This document shows, in pieces, positions 14,031 through 26,750 of a stretch of DNA of 64,000 nucleotides. The stretch's first letter is position 1, and each line of letters begins with the position of its first letter. The position numbers and the translations under genes were made by a program. This stretch comes from Apostichopus japonicus (Eukaryota; Echinodermata; Holothuroidea; Aspidochirotida; Stichopodidae), in assembly GCF_037975245.1 (NCBI RefSeq), contig NC_092582.1, forward strand, positions 11,696,001 through 11,760,000, given 5' to 3'. The notes beneath the pieces were generated by a model. It did no database searches, was not told where the DNA came from, and saw nothing but the letters and a program-made list of their open reading frames with translations.

Positions 14031-17000
14031 ATGAATTTCGTCAGTATTGTCGCCATATTTGTCACCCTTCTCGGTGTAGCTCGTCCAGGGGAGATAGCAG
14101 GGGTGAAACCAGATGTAGAGAATGCTCTACCAATCCTTATAGAGCCTGATCCGCATAATGAACCCACGCATGGCACCTGCTATAACAATTGTAAGTTTAT
14201 ATTAATTTATTTATTCAATTATATGTTTTATCTCTTTTGCTTATATCCGCACCGATACGTTTAGGCGGCGAGTATACCGAAAGGGTAGTAGAAGGTACAC
14301 AACAAAACTAAGTTTTATTCTTTGCTTCTTAACTCAAGACTTTCATGATGTAACGCCCTAATTATATAAGAAAACAAAATGACTAACACCAAAGACTGTA
14401 AATCGTGAGACCGATGGCAACAAGTGGTCGAGCAACAAAATAGAGGGAGGGACAAACAAAGTGCCAATTGGTTTCATTTTTACAACTGTATTCTCCGAGG
14501 CTTAGGACGGTATTTGGCACTGGGCACTGTTATTGGCTAGTCGGTCTGGATAAAGTCGGAAAGGAGCCTTGGATCTCCTACTCACAAGCTGCACCATTTA
14601 CCTATAGTTTTGGTTCAGTTTTTCCTAGGCCACAGTAGTTATTGGTAGCATTCTCGTCCCGCTCAATGATTTGTATAAGGTATGCCATAATGTATGAGCT
14701 GTATTGTAAGATACTGCAGTTATTGCGATGGTTTGTTAATTACATGAATATGCATATTTGACGTAGCCATGCGAAGTGAGACTATAGGTATACGATTGGT
14801 TAAAAACTTCCAACAACTATTACATCTCGCACTTGCTATTAAACAGTTATCGCGAGCAAGAAATAAAGTAACGACATTGTTCTAAATACACCCATTATTT
14901 TGAAAAGCGAGATTGTTGAATAATTAGTGAAATGATTTTATCTCATGTTATGCATCTGGCAATGGAGAGAGCGTCCCTTTTTTATATCTGCGTGATGTGA
15001 TTGGTCATTTTTGTTCGTTGTTTTCAATTTGGTGAGTCAATGGCGATAATTTGCTCACAAAACAACTGTTAGATTTGGATGAATACTACAGTTGAAAAGT
15101 TTAGAGTTGCGATCTATATTTCGCCACAGTTTTGTTACCAGTTGTCGTACTTGCTAATGTATCATTTGTCATTAAGTAATCTAATAAATTTCAAACGCTT
15201 TGAAAGCATCAAACTAAATTAAAATTAATATGCATTAACTTCATGCTAAGAGTGTTTGCGTTCTCCTTGTTCATATCTCTCCGTCCCATTTACACCGAAT
15301 AAATCCACGCGTTTTCTGTACGCAGGGACACCACATTGACGAATGACCAAATAGTGAAACGGTAAAAGTATGACAATGAACGTTTTGTGGAGATGTATTG
15401 ACTGAATAACACTTTAAAAAGCCATAAACGACATTTTGCACTCTTGATAAAAAAAAAGAAGTCAGAAATCTGAAGAAGAAAACTGTGTTAAAGAAATTGT
15501 TCAACGGCATTTTTACACACGTAATACTACCTTTGAAAACTTGGTGTCAGATTCACCTTCGTTCATGTTTGTTAACCAAATTATTGAATTATAATTAATT
15601 GATTTACTTATGTACTTGTTACTGTGTTCACGTAATGGCAACTTAATGTCGCCGCTCAATGCACGGTCTCTTCATTATTTTGTGTTTTGCGTGTTTTCGA
15701 TTCCATTCGATATTCGTGAATATTCACAGTTATAGCGAAACCATGTAATTTGTAGTCGTAATGGGGTGTGGGTGGTGGGGAGGGGGCGGTTATCAGTTTG
15801 GTACTGTGTTATTCATATCTGGTACAATAAAGCTTATACTTCCGTATGTGTTAAGACACGCTCACTTCGGCTATTCGATATGAGACCGACTCGGTATCGA
15901 TTTGGGTCCAACATCTGCGTTTAAATTCGGCACGTTGTAGTTAGATTTGAGTAAGCTCGAATCTTGTTGTATATGGGAATGTTTTACACTCTTATAGATT
16001 TACGAATCATTTCCGTTTAACATAAGTCAATGAATGTTAATTTTTAACATTGCCTTTTAGTATCTCTTTAGAATAACCGAAATTATGATTTACAGAGGGA
16101 TATTGGGAGAGGATAGGACTCTATTTAATGGGTTCCAACCATCTATTGGCCACATCCCAGTAGATTATGACGTGCTTACGTACAGCGCCGGAGGCTGTTA
16201 TTTTGTTGTCACTGTTTTGACTAATAAGCCTATATACATATTCCTCCACAGTGGCGTTAGCTTGTCCAGCCGCGGCGATGTTCGCTGATCCGGTTAATGT
16301 CTGCTCCGATTGCGTATGTATGAACGATGAATACACTTGCTGTAGAAGGTAAGACATTCCATAGCAAGTGTTAAAAAAGGAGTCAAAATATGCACTCCAG
16401 AAGTTGTTCCCTTTGTCTAAAGCAAGTATTTTCATAAGAGAGGTTGATTGATAAGTGCAACTGTTTTTACGGAATGTTGTGATATTTTGTGTGCAAAATA
16501 TTAACAAAACCTTCGATGACCTATTAAATTGAGTATAATGTTTGGGTATTTCAAGGATAAGGAAGTAAAAAGGAAGTAAGGAGAGAGGGAGGGGATGAGG
16601 GGTGTACACGTTTGCGAAAAACAATGGTACTGGATATCATCCAAATATCCTCTATTGTTAATATGAAGCTAAATGAACATGTTTCAGTTAAGATATTACA
16701 GCATTTATAAAAACAAACAATTGGTGAAAGATTAACAATTAAACCAACACTGAGGATCCGACGGTATCATTGCTGTTGCATTAAAACAGCAACATTCCAG
16801 GTATTTTAACTTACTGTAAAAGTGGGTATGTTTGAAACATTAACAGTTTATGAAACCACTCCTATCACTCAAATTTGTCATTTTCCTTGCACTTTGTCAT
16901 ACCAAGGTTTAACGTCTGCCCATAAGTCATTCTTGTAGTTACAGCCAAGAACTACACAACTAAAGGGATGTTCCAGTTGCAGTTAAAAATTGTCACTGAT

Positions 17001-18551
17001 ATGGACGAATGAACAAAATATATATACACTGTAACTTGAAGACCCTATCTTAATTATTATTTTTTCTTTACTATAAATATGGTGCTCTCAATTTGATCTA
17101 TATATTTACAAAGTAAACGTTCGATGAATATTTCAGGAAGTGGATCATTGTAGGTGGTCTGTACTGTCACCACAGTAGATGATCATCAAATGCTTTAATT
17201 TCTTTTACAATATTGTTGTTTTTGTTGTTGTTGATTTGTCGCTGAAATGTGATACATTTGAAATGGTTGCTAGGATGACAGTGTACGAAATAATCAGAAT
17301 TTTATCACTGCGTAACTTGTTTGCAAGATTACTATTTTGCATCAATTGGGAAATGATTCGTATATTCCAAAAGAAAGAAAAAGTCTTCACAGCTGAACGG
17401 CCACGATACAAATGCTATTAGGATATGACTTTGGAGAACGATCCAGGTATTGTCCAGTAAGTTGATTCAGGAATGAAAATCAGCCACCGGTATATCCAAG
17501 TTTTCCAACACATTTCCATGCCTGTCATTAGAACGTTGAGGCTCATGAAAAAAAAACCGTTGCTTGACCTTGGTGGTAAATGAACCTTGAATTTTATTTG
17601 GTTAGTATGTCAGTATTGTGAGTCAATATATGAACTCAGTATAGTTTGGAATATACTATGCACATGTTTTCTGTTGATACAGGTAGTTTTTGATACCACA
17701 TAGTCCAGTTGAACATTTTAGACCAAAAATACAATTTGAAATAAGTTAGTCTCCGGACAATACATTCAAATTCTTATCGCAAGATGAGACCTGCGTACAG
17801 GGGCGTAAATCATGGGGGCGGGGAGACTACCCCACTTTCTGAAGAAGGGACACAATATCAAATGTCGCCCACCCCCTCCCCGAGTTTACTGACTGGCTCG
17901 TGTAGGAGTTAGTTATATACCTCACAGGAGTTTTGAGACAGATACATAAATGATGCTAAGCCTGGGTGCTAAGCTGCTAATCATGATGTTGTCAAAACTC
18001 ATTGTTACTCATTATACCTCAAGTTCTAGTTTGGTAGTTATGTACATATGTTTACAAATATTTTATTTGTGATTAAGTTAACTGATGCTAAGTACACGGT
18101 CGTAGCCTGCAGGGGAGGGGGTGGGCTGTCCCCGGGGTGGGGCTGTCCCTTTAGGAATGGCCCACCCACTAAATATGTCTTAAAAAAAATTCCCCTGTTA
18201 TATACGCACATCAAAAGCAGGACTATGTAACTATTCAACGATACATAATGTTTAGAAGATTTCAGTTAGCACATAATCGGTCACTTTAATACCAGATCGG
18301 CTTTACCTCAATGCCACGCTATTAACCGCCTAAAATGTAACTTTTCCTTCTATCGATTTTGTTTCAACAGAAAATCTGAACCAAAGGTTCGTTGTCCTGA
18401 GCATTGCATACTGACACAAGATCAAGACACGTGTGAGTTCTTGTTCAGTGCTAGTGCCCGAGGAGCTTGTGAGATCGTTGGCTGGTATTACTCTGAAGTC
18501 GGTGATACGTTTGACAATGTACCAGATGGTGGCTTACCGTATGAGTCATAG
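14031..18551 (+). CDS. Gene 3: PSP94/beta-microseminoprotein-like secreted protein (plus strand)
   Basis: Exons 14031-14190, 16252-16348 and 18371-18551; 438 nt, 145 residues. A signal peptide (about residues 1-20) is followed by an acidic linker ending THGTCY (C50). Exon 2 gives C58, C71, C74, C76 and the C83-C84 pair (SDCVCMNDEYTCCR). Exon 3 gives RKSEPKVRCPEHC, DTCEF, and ACEIVGWYYSEV, then an acidic tail to TAG at 18549-18551. Splice sites are AATT/GTAAGT, CCACAG, AGAAG/GTAAGA and CAACAG. It is the only family member on the plus strand and lies head-to-head with gene 2. The eleventh cysteine sits four residues before C8 (VRCPEHC), whereas the other genes carry it shortly before the final Cys. 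The usual EPYP is replaced by SEPK. Confidence 0.87.
14191..16251 (+). other. Gene 3 intron 1
   Basis: A 2.06-kb intron, GTAAGT...CCACAG. No repeat array and no other coding exon is recognised. There is one G-rich patch near 15765-15790. Confidence 0.7.
16349..18370 (+). other. Gene 3 intron 2
   Basis: A 2.02-kb intron. It includes a GGGGCGTAAATCATGGGGGC segment near 17800 and a GC-rich AGGGGAGGGGGTGGGCTGTC patch near 18110, both typical of dispersed repeats. No exon is seen inside. Confidence 0.65.
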
Positions 18552-21500
18552 TTCATGCGCCACTACAGCTATAGTTAACCCCCCTCTCACTCACCCCCCC
18601 CCCTCACACTTATATGCTGTATTTTAAGTTAAAGGTTTCAACGTCTGGTGGAATGTTTGTCATTAGTTAATGAAGAGACGGAAGTGAATGAAGACATAGT
18701 CTATAGTCCATAAAAATCGCAGCCCCAACCAAATATTTTGGGAAAATTCGGGCAATATGATGAGAATTTTTTGGGCACCTACTGAAGGAAAAATAATTTG
18801 CAATGTGTTTTTCAATGGCTTAACTGATATTATTATTATTATCATTATTATTGTAACGACTTGCCCAAAAATTATAACCATATTTAATATAATTATAAAC
18901 ACGGAAAATGATTGTATGTTATTGGCATGTGATGTAATAATTGATGCGTGCCTACAATGGTATGCACATTAACATGTTGAACACACGCGGAGCGTGAGAA
19001 AAATTGTGGTTATATTTTTTTCAGGCAAAGCGTTACAGTCCCCCCCCCCCCCAACAAAACAAAACAAAGGTGGCTCCTGTGCCTATGTATGCTATGAGTT
19101 AGAATGATTTGAAACTCCACCCCAACTTAAACTGCACCTCCAACTGTAGTATGATATATATGTTGGAGACCATGACGAAAAATTTCTCTCAGTACAATTT
19201 ACTTTACCATCATTGTTTTAAGAAAATAGGCTTTAAGGGTATAGATGGCTCATCAATCAAAATGACTGGATTATCTAGTCTATAAATCTTTAAATTAGTT
19301 TCACAGAAACTACGTATGAAAAGGTTATGTTTACAAATCAGCGACATTTGGGGGGGGGGGGCGGGGAGAATAATTGGTTGTAATTCATGTTATGTGATTG
19401 TTGTTATTTAAGGGACGGTTTATTGCAAAATTGATGAAATTACTTTTTGAGAAGACGACGTCATAAACTTTGATTTAAAGGAACGTTTAAGACATGTAAC
19501 ATTTGCTTAGCTGAAATGGTTCACAAATTCTAAAAGATAGACCTGCATTATATGTGATCAAATGTTTCTTCTATGTTAAACTTATATAATTATCGTACTT
19601 CTGCTTAAAATAAAATCTGTAATGTAGTGTGGAACTATTAGAACATATCAAATGTTCTATACGTCCGGTTATCATTTCTGTCCTAAAAAGGAAGCTTTAA
19701 GCTGAAGAATAACAAAGTAAATATAATGCCATAAATTTATTTCATGAATATTTCCTTTTTCCTTTTTTTGTCTTCAAAATCAAAATATAAAGTAAATAAT
19801 AACATCACAACATGCCTATGACTATCTTAATCCTTGTTTATGGCGCTCAGGGAGTTTACCTCTGGAAAAGCAGAACGAATGTATTAGTGATGCTTGCGAT
19901 CGGTTTAATTTTCCTGCAACATAAAGCACAAAACTGTCTCACTACCAATTGATTTTGTTATTCAATGTCTTAAAAATGACATGCAAACACAACAGTTCTA
20001 CGTACTTTACAGTATAGAAATATCACTTTCAGTAGCCTATATTATGTAAGGATGTGAATAGTCGTGCAATTTAATGTTCAATTCGTACGGAGGAAGTCAC
20101 CATGAAGTCATCACATTTTTCGCCAAAACTTCGAAATACATGATTTGTGTCGTGTGAAACATACATGTCTCAAGGACTTGAATTAACATTTCTCCCTGAT
20201 ATAAAGAAAAGTAATAAACAGATTGCATGATGGGATTGAAGGAGTGAAGACATATTGGCCTTTTAACCGAACTGTTTTGATGGTGGTGCATAGCCTATTA
20301 TCAAGAGTGACGCCAGACAAGCTATTTTGGTGGGGGACATGTGTAAAATTTAAACTGAAGTAATTTGTGTTTCAATTACTTTTCGATCACCGAGCTTTCG
20401 TGTTATTGTTTCATATTTGTATCAGCCCACAACACTCTACTCCACCTCAAACAGTACCAACTTAATTAAATCAACGTCAAAGTACCGTCTGTACCCTACC
20501 ACTTGCAGTAATGTACTCCTTGCTGACGGCAGTAACTGCAGCACCCCTCACTTCATGCACACTTTTATAATGTTCTCGATCATTTTAGCTTCGAGAAGTA
20601 GCGAAATAGAAAGTTAGTTTATTCTTTATTGTTCCTGTTTTTTGCCACTTCTCTATGTGTTTTTTCTCACTTTTAAGAAAAAGTGCATTTGGTGCCCTCC
20701 CAAACATTAAAAATTGCCTTGGTGCTGTATTGAAAGCTAAACAAATTGGATTGGTGTCATATCATTTCAATAAAAACAAAACGAAATTTCTTACTTGTCC
20801 TAAGAAACAGTATGCAGAATGTTTAAACAATCAACTCTGCTTATATGCAGGTGAAACACACAATTAAATGGAGGAGATATTCCACTTTATTCAAACTCAC
20901 AATTTTTAAGATGGAAAAAAAGTCTCACCTTCAACTCAAGACTCTGAACACATGGTACAAAATACCTATATTGTCATTTTCAGTGTGTAAAAAAAAATAC
21001 TTGATTTTCAGCCACACATCTAAGTAACGAGTGATAAGCTACACAGAAAACACAACAACGGCAAAGTTCAAGATTTCTGAAAGTTTAACTTTTATTGCAA
21101 GAACCATGTTTTTAACAGAAATATGTGATATTATTCTTTGAGATTAAGACTTAAAAGTGAGAATAATATTATTTCACTTGATTTTCACTTAAAACAACAA
21201 ATACTGACATTTAGTTAATTTAGTAATATAATCGTGTACTTGAGATATAAAGTTTAGTCAAATGTTTCTGAGCACATGCATATGACGTTTGAGCTATATA
21301 AGGCGAGCTAACTCGTTGGGAGCAATCTTCCATCGTTAGACAGCTCAAAAGAAGAAGAAAGGAAAGCAATAGGTGTGTTCACTTTAACTTCAATTTATAT
21401 TTGTCATTCTTCGGAAAATTCACAGTGAAATTTCATTTAATTATTTAAGAACTTTAATACGTCAAAAAGAAAAATCTTAACATTCGAGACCTTTAATCTT

Positions 21501-21922
21501 TTAACTATACCAGACTGGTGTGTTATCAGCTGCGGCGGTTGAAGAACAAAATTTGGTTATCACTTTATATACCTTAAAACATCTTCTCTTTCGTTCGCGT
21601 ATTTAGTGCTAACGATAATAACACATGTTTCTTTTTGTAATCATCATTCGTCTCGTGTTGACATAAACACGTCTAGGAATACATTACATTGTGGAGAATC
21701 GCTCATTTATATATCTTCATAATGTGAGTGACGGAACCAAATCATTCTACTACAACTTTGCCCGTACATTGATGTAATACATTTATTTTAACAAGTTAAA
21801 TCACTCCGCTTTAATCTGTGTGATGATACGAGAAAGAAAAAAAACTCCCCTCCTTTATCTCATCGTTCCTCCTCCACCTCCACATCTACCCCCACCCCTA
21901 CCTCTCCCCTATAACTGGTTGT
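18552..21922. other. Intergenic region between convergent genes 3 and 4
   Basis: It contains a C-rich run (about 18580-18603), a G run (19350), ATT repeats and one isolated TATA-type promoter candidate at 21295. Small open frames near 20417-21027 have no recognisable motif. Confidence 0.55.
21295..21302 (+). promoter_or_regulatory. Isolated TATA-like promoter candidate
   Basis: GAGCTATATAAGGCGAGC on the plus strand is followed by a purine-rich leader and an AG/GTGTGT donor-like site near 21371. It resembles the start of a transcription unit with an untranslated first exon, but I find no plus-strand coding exon downstream to attach it to. Confidence 0.25.
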
Positions 21923-24100
21923 TTACTCAGGTTTGATTGCATAGCCGCTTACATCAGAGTAATAGTAACCCAGGATTTCGCAACCACAAGTTCCATCTGG
22001 TTCGTAAATACACGTATCCGGGTTGAAAGTTAACTTGCAGTGACGTGGCGTTCTCACACGAGGGTAGGGTTCTCTGGAAATATACAAAATAAAAACGTCA
22101 AAGTACAAGACACTGTAAAATAAAGGCCACTAGCTTGGCTAGTATATAGTGCAATATGTTTGTAATCTAACATAAACCATAAGGTGTTCAGAAGTTTGTA
22201 TTATCATTATTTTTGGCTTTAGTTTGTTTTTGTTTTCTCATGTTTACTATCTGTATAATTCAAGGTAATTCGGACTTGTGGATCAACCACAGGTTAGCCT
22301 ATAACTGTACACACATTACATCCCAACCACCTAATATATGCCTCCCACACAGCGCTACTACTAACTGCATGAGTTGTAAAGAAGTCTTTATGTCTATACT
22401 GGCCCTATCGATATTAGGTTTGGAACTAACGTAATCAATGCCTTCCTTTTATACCCCATTATGTCACATGGCTTCCCTTTCTTACCAATTCTCTTAACTA
22501 TATACCATTATTTTCCTAGGCCCCTTCAATACTTTATTCGCCCTCCAAATTAGCCGAGTGCCCGGGGCTGTAGCCCCTTAGGACCAGGTCTGACCTCATT
22601 AAAGTAGCCAAGGAAATTAACAACTAAGTCTAATGTATTTTATAAATGGCATTACTATTTTCGGAAATTGAATGGTGTATTAAATATAATTAATTGATGA
22701 ATAGTCTTAACAATTAATACTCTCCTTTATTAGAACTTTTTTTTTCAGCTATTTACCTTTAACTATACAATATCTGAATGCATTTGAACTTTTACTACGT
22801 TTCTACACTTATAGTAGATCAACCGGTAGATATCCATATGTTTCACGAGTATTGTATATTTGAAACAAATACGTTCAAACGCAACCTAGGAAAATCAAAT
22901 GTCGTAGTTTTTTCCCTTTTCTCTCTTGTAGGACAGCTTGTTTTGAATTGATATTGGATAAAAGTGAGTACAAAGCTATATAAAACGGTGTCAGGAGACA
23001 TTCTTCTTACATTCTTGCAATATTGACTGCGAGACCTGCATCTTGATATCAGCCACATCGCAAGGATGTCAACTTACAAAAACGATGACATAGTCTGAAT
23101 GTATTTTGGTATTCAGAGCAGCGTATTCATTTAAATCATGTTTATGGAAATTGAACTGAATATAGTTTCTGTCTCTCAAAGAGAGAGTAAACATAATTTA
23201 ACAAGTGTATAACATCAATTAACAAAATCGAAAAGCCAGTAGTCAAATATATATTTTTGATACTCTAAATGAATCCAAAACTCACCTTCAAAAATGAACA
23301 GAAAATATACCGTTAAGAGGCAGGCAATTAATGGCAACACACCCTCACAAAAACCCAATATACTGTTAGGAGGCAGGCAATTAAATATATCACACCCTCA
23401 CAAAAACCTCAGATACCGTTAGGCGGGAGGCATTAAAGGAAACACACACTCACAAAAACCAGATACCGTTAAGAGGCAAGCAATTAAATGTAACACACCC
23501 TCACAAATACCAGATACCGTTAGGCGGGAGGCAAACAAATGTAACTCACCCTCACAAAAACCATATACCATTCGGAGGCAGGCAATTAATGGTAACACAC
23601 CCTCACAAAACCTCAGATACCATTAAGAGGCAGGCAATTAAAATGTAACACACCCTCACAACAGCCCAATATACCGTCAAGCGGGAGGCATTAAAAGAAA
23701 CACACCCTCACAAAAGCCAGATACCTTTAGGCGGGAGTCAACTAATGGCAACACACCCTCACAAAAACCAGATACCGTTAGGAGGCGGGAGGCATTAAAG
23801 GAAACACACCATCACAAAAACCCTAGATATTAATGGTAACTGACCATCAAGAAAACAGATACCGTCAGCTGGGAGGCGAATAAAGATTAAACTTACTCTC
23901 CCGAAATCAGATACTATTTGGAGGCGGGCTCATAATGGTAACTCACGCTCAATAAAGCAGATACCGTTAGGAGGTGGATTACCTGGATTCTCCTCTGTGG
24001 ATTTGATTTGCTCTGCATAATCCGGGCCTTGTAATTGAGGATCGTCTCCCATACAAAGCTGAAGAAGTATAAAGTAAAGTGCTGTCGTTAAAATCTTCAT
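21923..24100 (-). pseudogene. Gene 4: PSP94-like gene with no recognisable exon 2
   Basis: Exon 1 is 23947-24100 (ATG at 24100). It has a signal peptide (MKILTTALYFILLQLCMG), an acidic linker and NPPPNGICFIE, and a phase-1 donor GAGC/GTGAGT. Exon 3 is 21923-22073 (acceptor TTTCCAG), giving EPYPRVRTPRHCKLTF, DTCIYE, TCGCEILGYYYSDVS, ending KPE and TAA. An AATAAA on the same strand lies at 21782-21787. The intervening 22074-23946 holds no exon with the C..C.C......CC core on the minus strand. Direct joining of exons 1 and 3 shifts the frame and stops after seven codons. An earlier donor, CCAG/GTAATC (exon end 23983), would give an exon 1 without the first Cys. The gene may be dead, may use a strongly diverged exon 2, or may have lost exon 2 in assembly. 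Confidence 0.65.
23279..23946. repeat. Minisatellite in gene 4 intron 1, unit contains the exon 1 end and donor
   Basis: About 13 units of roughly 50-57 bp read ACACCCTCACAAAAACCAGA, then TACCGTTAGGAGGC, then GGCAATTAATGG on the plus strand. The true exon 1/intron 1 junction (ACTCACGCTCAATAAAGCAG, then ATACCGTTAGGAGG at 23941-23974) is the last copy of the same unit. On the minus strand each unit therefore carries a version of CCTAACGGTATCTG (exon) followed by a GTGAG donor-like sequence. Confidence 0.88.
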
Positions 24101-24344
24101 TTGATTTCGTGTTTGTTTTCCTGGACAGGTTATCTGGATTGCACTTCGAGCTGTAACTAACCTATATCTATGAACTCAATACCTACGATGATTATAATCT
24201 TGTGGTCCCAGAAAGAACAATTTGGGACAATTATTGTAATATTTCTGCATCACATTTGTATGTATAATAATAGTCTATAATCGCAATCTTAAATAAAGAT
24301 CATTTGACCCTCGTTAAACTGTGAACTCCTTTTTTTTTATAAAT

Positions 24345-24480
24345 TTGAGCACGAATTTTGTTCTTGTTTGTTTTATGTCATCAAACGTTTGCATTGAAGA
24401 AGTAGCTCAACTTACTCCTAAAGAGTTCCGTTAAAATGAGGCTTGCTCATCTCGACTTCATCTGTCGTAAAAAGTAAACT
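24345..24480 (+). repeat. Duplicated upstream block, copy 2, left half
   Basis: The left half of the block seen intact at 13450-13800. The right half resumes at 30309 after the inserted TIR element. Confidence 0.45.
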
Positions 24481-24979
24481 TACACTCTTAAAACACCTGG
24501 GTCATATTCTTGACCCAAACGCAGGGTCGATGGTCTTACAACCCAATTTGGGTTGTACCATACACTAAGCTGACCTAATGCTAAGTCCGAAACTGACTTT
24601 CATCAACGAGTCAAAATAATATTGCACTACGATTGGTCAACATTATAGGAATATGAGTGCATCATGTCAGATCAGCCAATTAACGAACACACATTGACCG
24701 TCTGATAATATTGGCCCTGCGCGCGCGCCATAGACAAATTGGCTGTCGGACAAGTTTGCTGACAGAGCGAACATGATCAGATCATGATCAGAAGCACAGA
24801 TGGATTCGTTTGTGAAAGATAAATGAGAAGAATGGGGCTTGATGGAATGGGCTTATTCATTCCAAGGTATGGTATCATGTGCAAATATCTTTTTTATATG
24901 TAATTAAATTTCAAGTAATGCTGACGTAGCATACGAAGACATAACGTAAGGCTAAGTCGGTGACTGAATTCGTAGTCGT

Positions 24980-26100
24980 ACTGGCCTAACGCTAAGCCAT
25001 AACATAGGCTAGGCCTAACGTAGGCAAGAACTGTAAACATTACACTATCTTGTTAGCCTAAGTAGTTTCTTTAAAATATTGAGATGATGTATATATGTAC
25101 GAAACCTCTACTAGGCTCTAGTATCCGGTATACAAATCCACAATCCTGATATGAATATTAGGCCCCTAATGGTTGAAATTGTAAAATATGGAGCTAATTA
25201 ACAGAAAGTTCTGTCCATGTTGTTAAACGGACCCGTTTAGCCTAGTCGCTGCCAGTTAGCCTACGTACAAAAAATGCAATGTTTTCGATAGGCCTTAGAA
25301 GTAAGATGTCAATATATCCTATAGGCCCTAGGCCTAGGCCTATTACTAACGATATGATCGCCCGTGGATAGACCCATGGACTTGCACGGAGACCAAGCAT
25401 TATTCCATATTCTTACATTTGCCGAACTGCATATTTAAAATAAATATGACGATGCACAAAGTTCTCCATCAGTAAGCATTGTTGACGATGCATAATTAAG
25501 CATTGTTGTGCCAAGTTTGCTAAGTTAATATGATTAGGCCCCTAGGCTAGGCCTATTTGCGATCATGAGGATGACGGCTAGATTTGGACAGGCTAATGGG
25601 GTGTTTTTTTTGTACACACAGGGCAGCTACTGTAGTTTGAAGCATTTAGCCTAACGTTAGGCCTAGGCCCTACTGCGTATAGTGTTATAGGTCTAACGTT
25701 AGATATGGAACAAGCACCTGTGAACAAGAGTTTTTACCAGAATTTTAGGGTTAGGCCTAAATAACAAAAATAGCTTAGGCCTAGTTAAATAGCTAATGTT
25801 ACATCTGATTAAGCAGTAAGTGTAATAACATACTGTAGCTTATCTGACTACAGAACGAAAGGCAAAGAAGACCAAAAAAGAGGCAGAACTTGGAATAAAT
25901 TTACAACAATTTCATTTGAAAATTTCTTGGCAATGAAAATTTTGAATTATCATACAAAATAACATTTAGGCCTAGCCTAGAATGTTAGGCCTATGCTAGG
26001 TCTATTGGTCAAGATGTGAAAAAACAGCCTGTTTTGCATATATTATGGTTGAAAATAAGTAGGCCTAGCAGATCTTATTTGTTCATAGCGCTTTTTGAGC
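24980..26100. repeat. TAGGCCTA-rich low-complexity segment
   Basis: Dense, irregular repetition of GGCCTA, TAGGCC and AACGTTAGGCC words inside the TIR element. Such words are common in repetitive DNA of marine deuterostomes. No tandem unit length is fixed. Confidence 0.6.
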
Positions 26101-26750
26101 ACGTTGCTATACGGTAATATTGGAACGTATTGTTAGGTAGCCTACGTTAATATGCATTATTCGGGCCCCCGCAGTATTCGAGCCCTGCAGTATTCGGGCA
26201 CCTTGAGATACCCTACGATAAATACTTGTATATAAATTCTACAAATTAAGTATGTACAGTTAAGCAGGGGGGGTGGGGTGTTGTAACAAGTGAGTAGCAC
26301 GGGGAACCTGTAACTGCACTTTTCAGCTAAATTGCTTCAACATTCATTGAAAATATTCAGATTATGATGCCAGCACCAGACAAACCTAAATCTATATAGG
26401 CCCTGGCATAATCGTCAGGGTTCGAAATATGTGGTAGTTCAGTAGGCTGTAGCAGAGTGTAGCCCTAGACAACCAAATATACGTTGGACTACCACAACTG
26501 TCAGAACACTGAGTAGCAGTAGAACGATGGGCTACCAAAATTTCCCAATTTGAAAGCTATTATCTGTGATAAGTTGTTTTCACCCACACTAACAATGTGT
26601 AAATCTTTTCCATAGCATTATTGTATATTGTATATATCATGAATCATCATTGTGTAAAAAAATTATATAGGAAAAAAATCTTCACAGTCCAAGTCTGGGC
26701 ACAAAAAAATGCTTCTGTGCAGACTTGTCACATATTTCATCCTTTTTCAG

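Noticed and set aside
22316-22378. Minus-strand segment GGATGTAATGTGTGTACA as a degraded exon 2 of gene 4
   Set aside because: It has only a C-x-x-C pair, no CC pair, and a stop before a donor. The similarity is too weak.
22213-22434. Plus-strand frame in gene 4 intron with a hydrophobic start and several Cys; also considered as a nuclear mitochondrial fragment
   Set aside because: It begins at a non-ATG codon, has no splice context, does not fit the family Cys pattern, and I could not match it to a mitochondrial gene.
22990-23090. CAAGAAT/GTAAGAAG donor-like site on the minus strand in gene 4 intron
   Set aside because: The required phase does not place cysteines correctly, and no acceptor with the core motif precedes it.
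23983-24100. Shorter exon 1 for gene 4 using the CCAG/GTAATC donor
   Set aside because: The longer exon to 23947 includes the family-typical NGICF motif and a better GTGAGT donor at the same phase.
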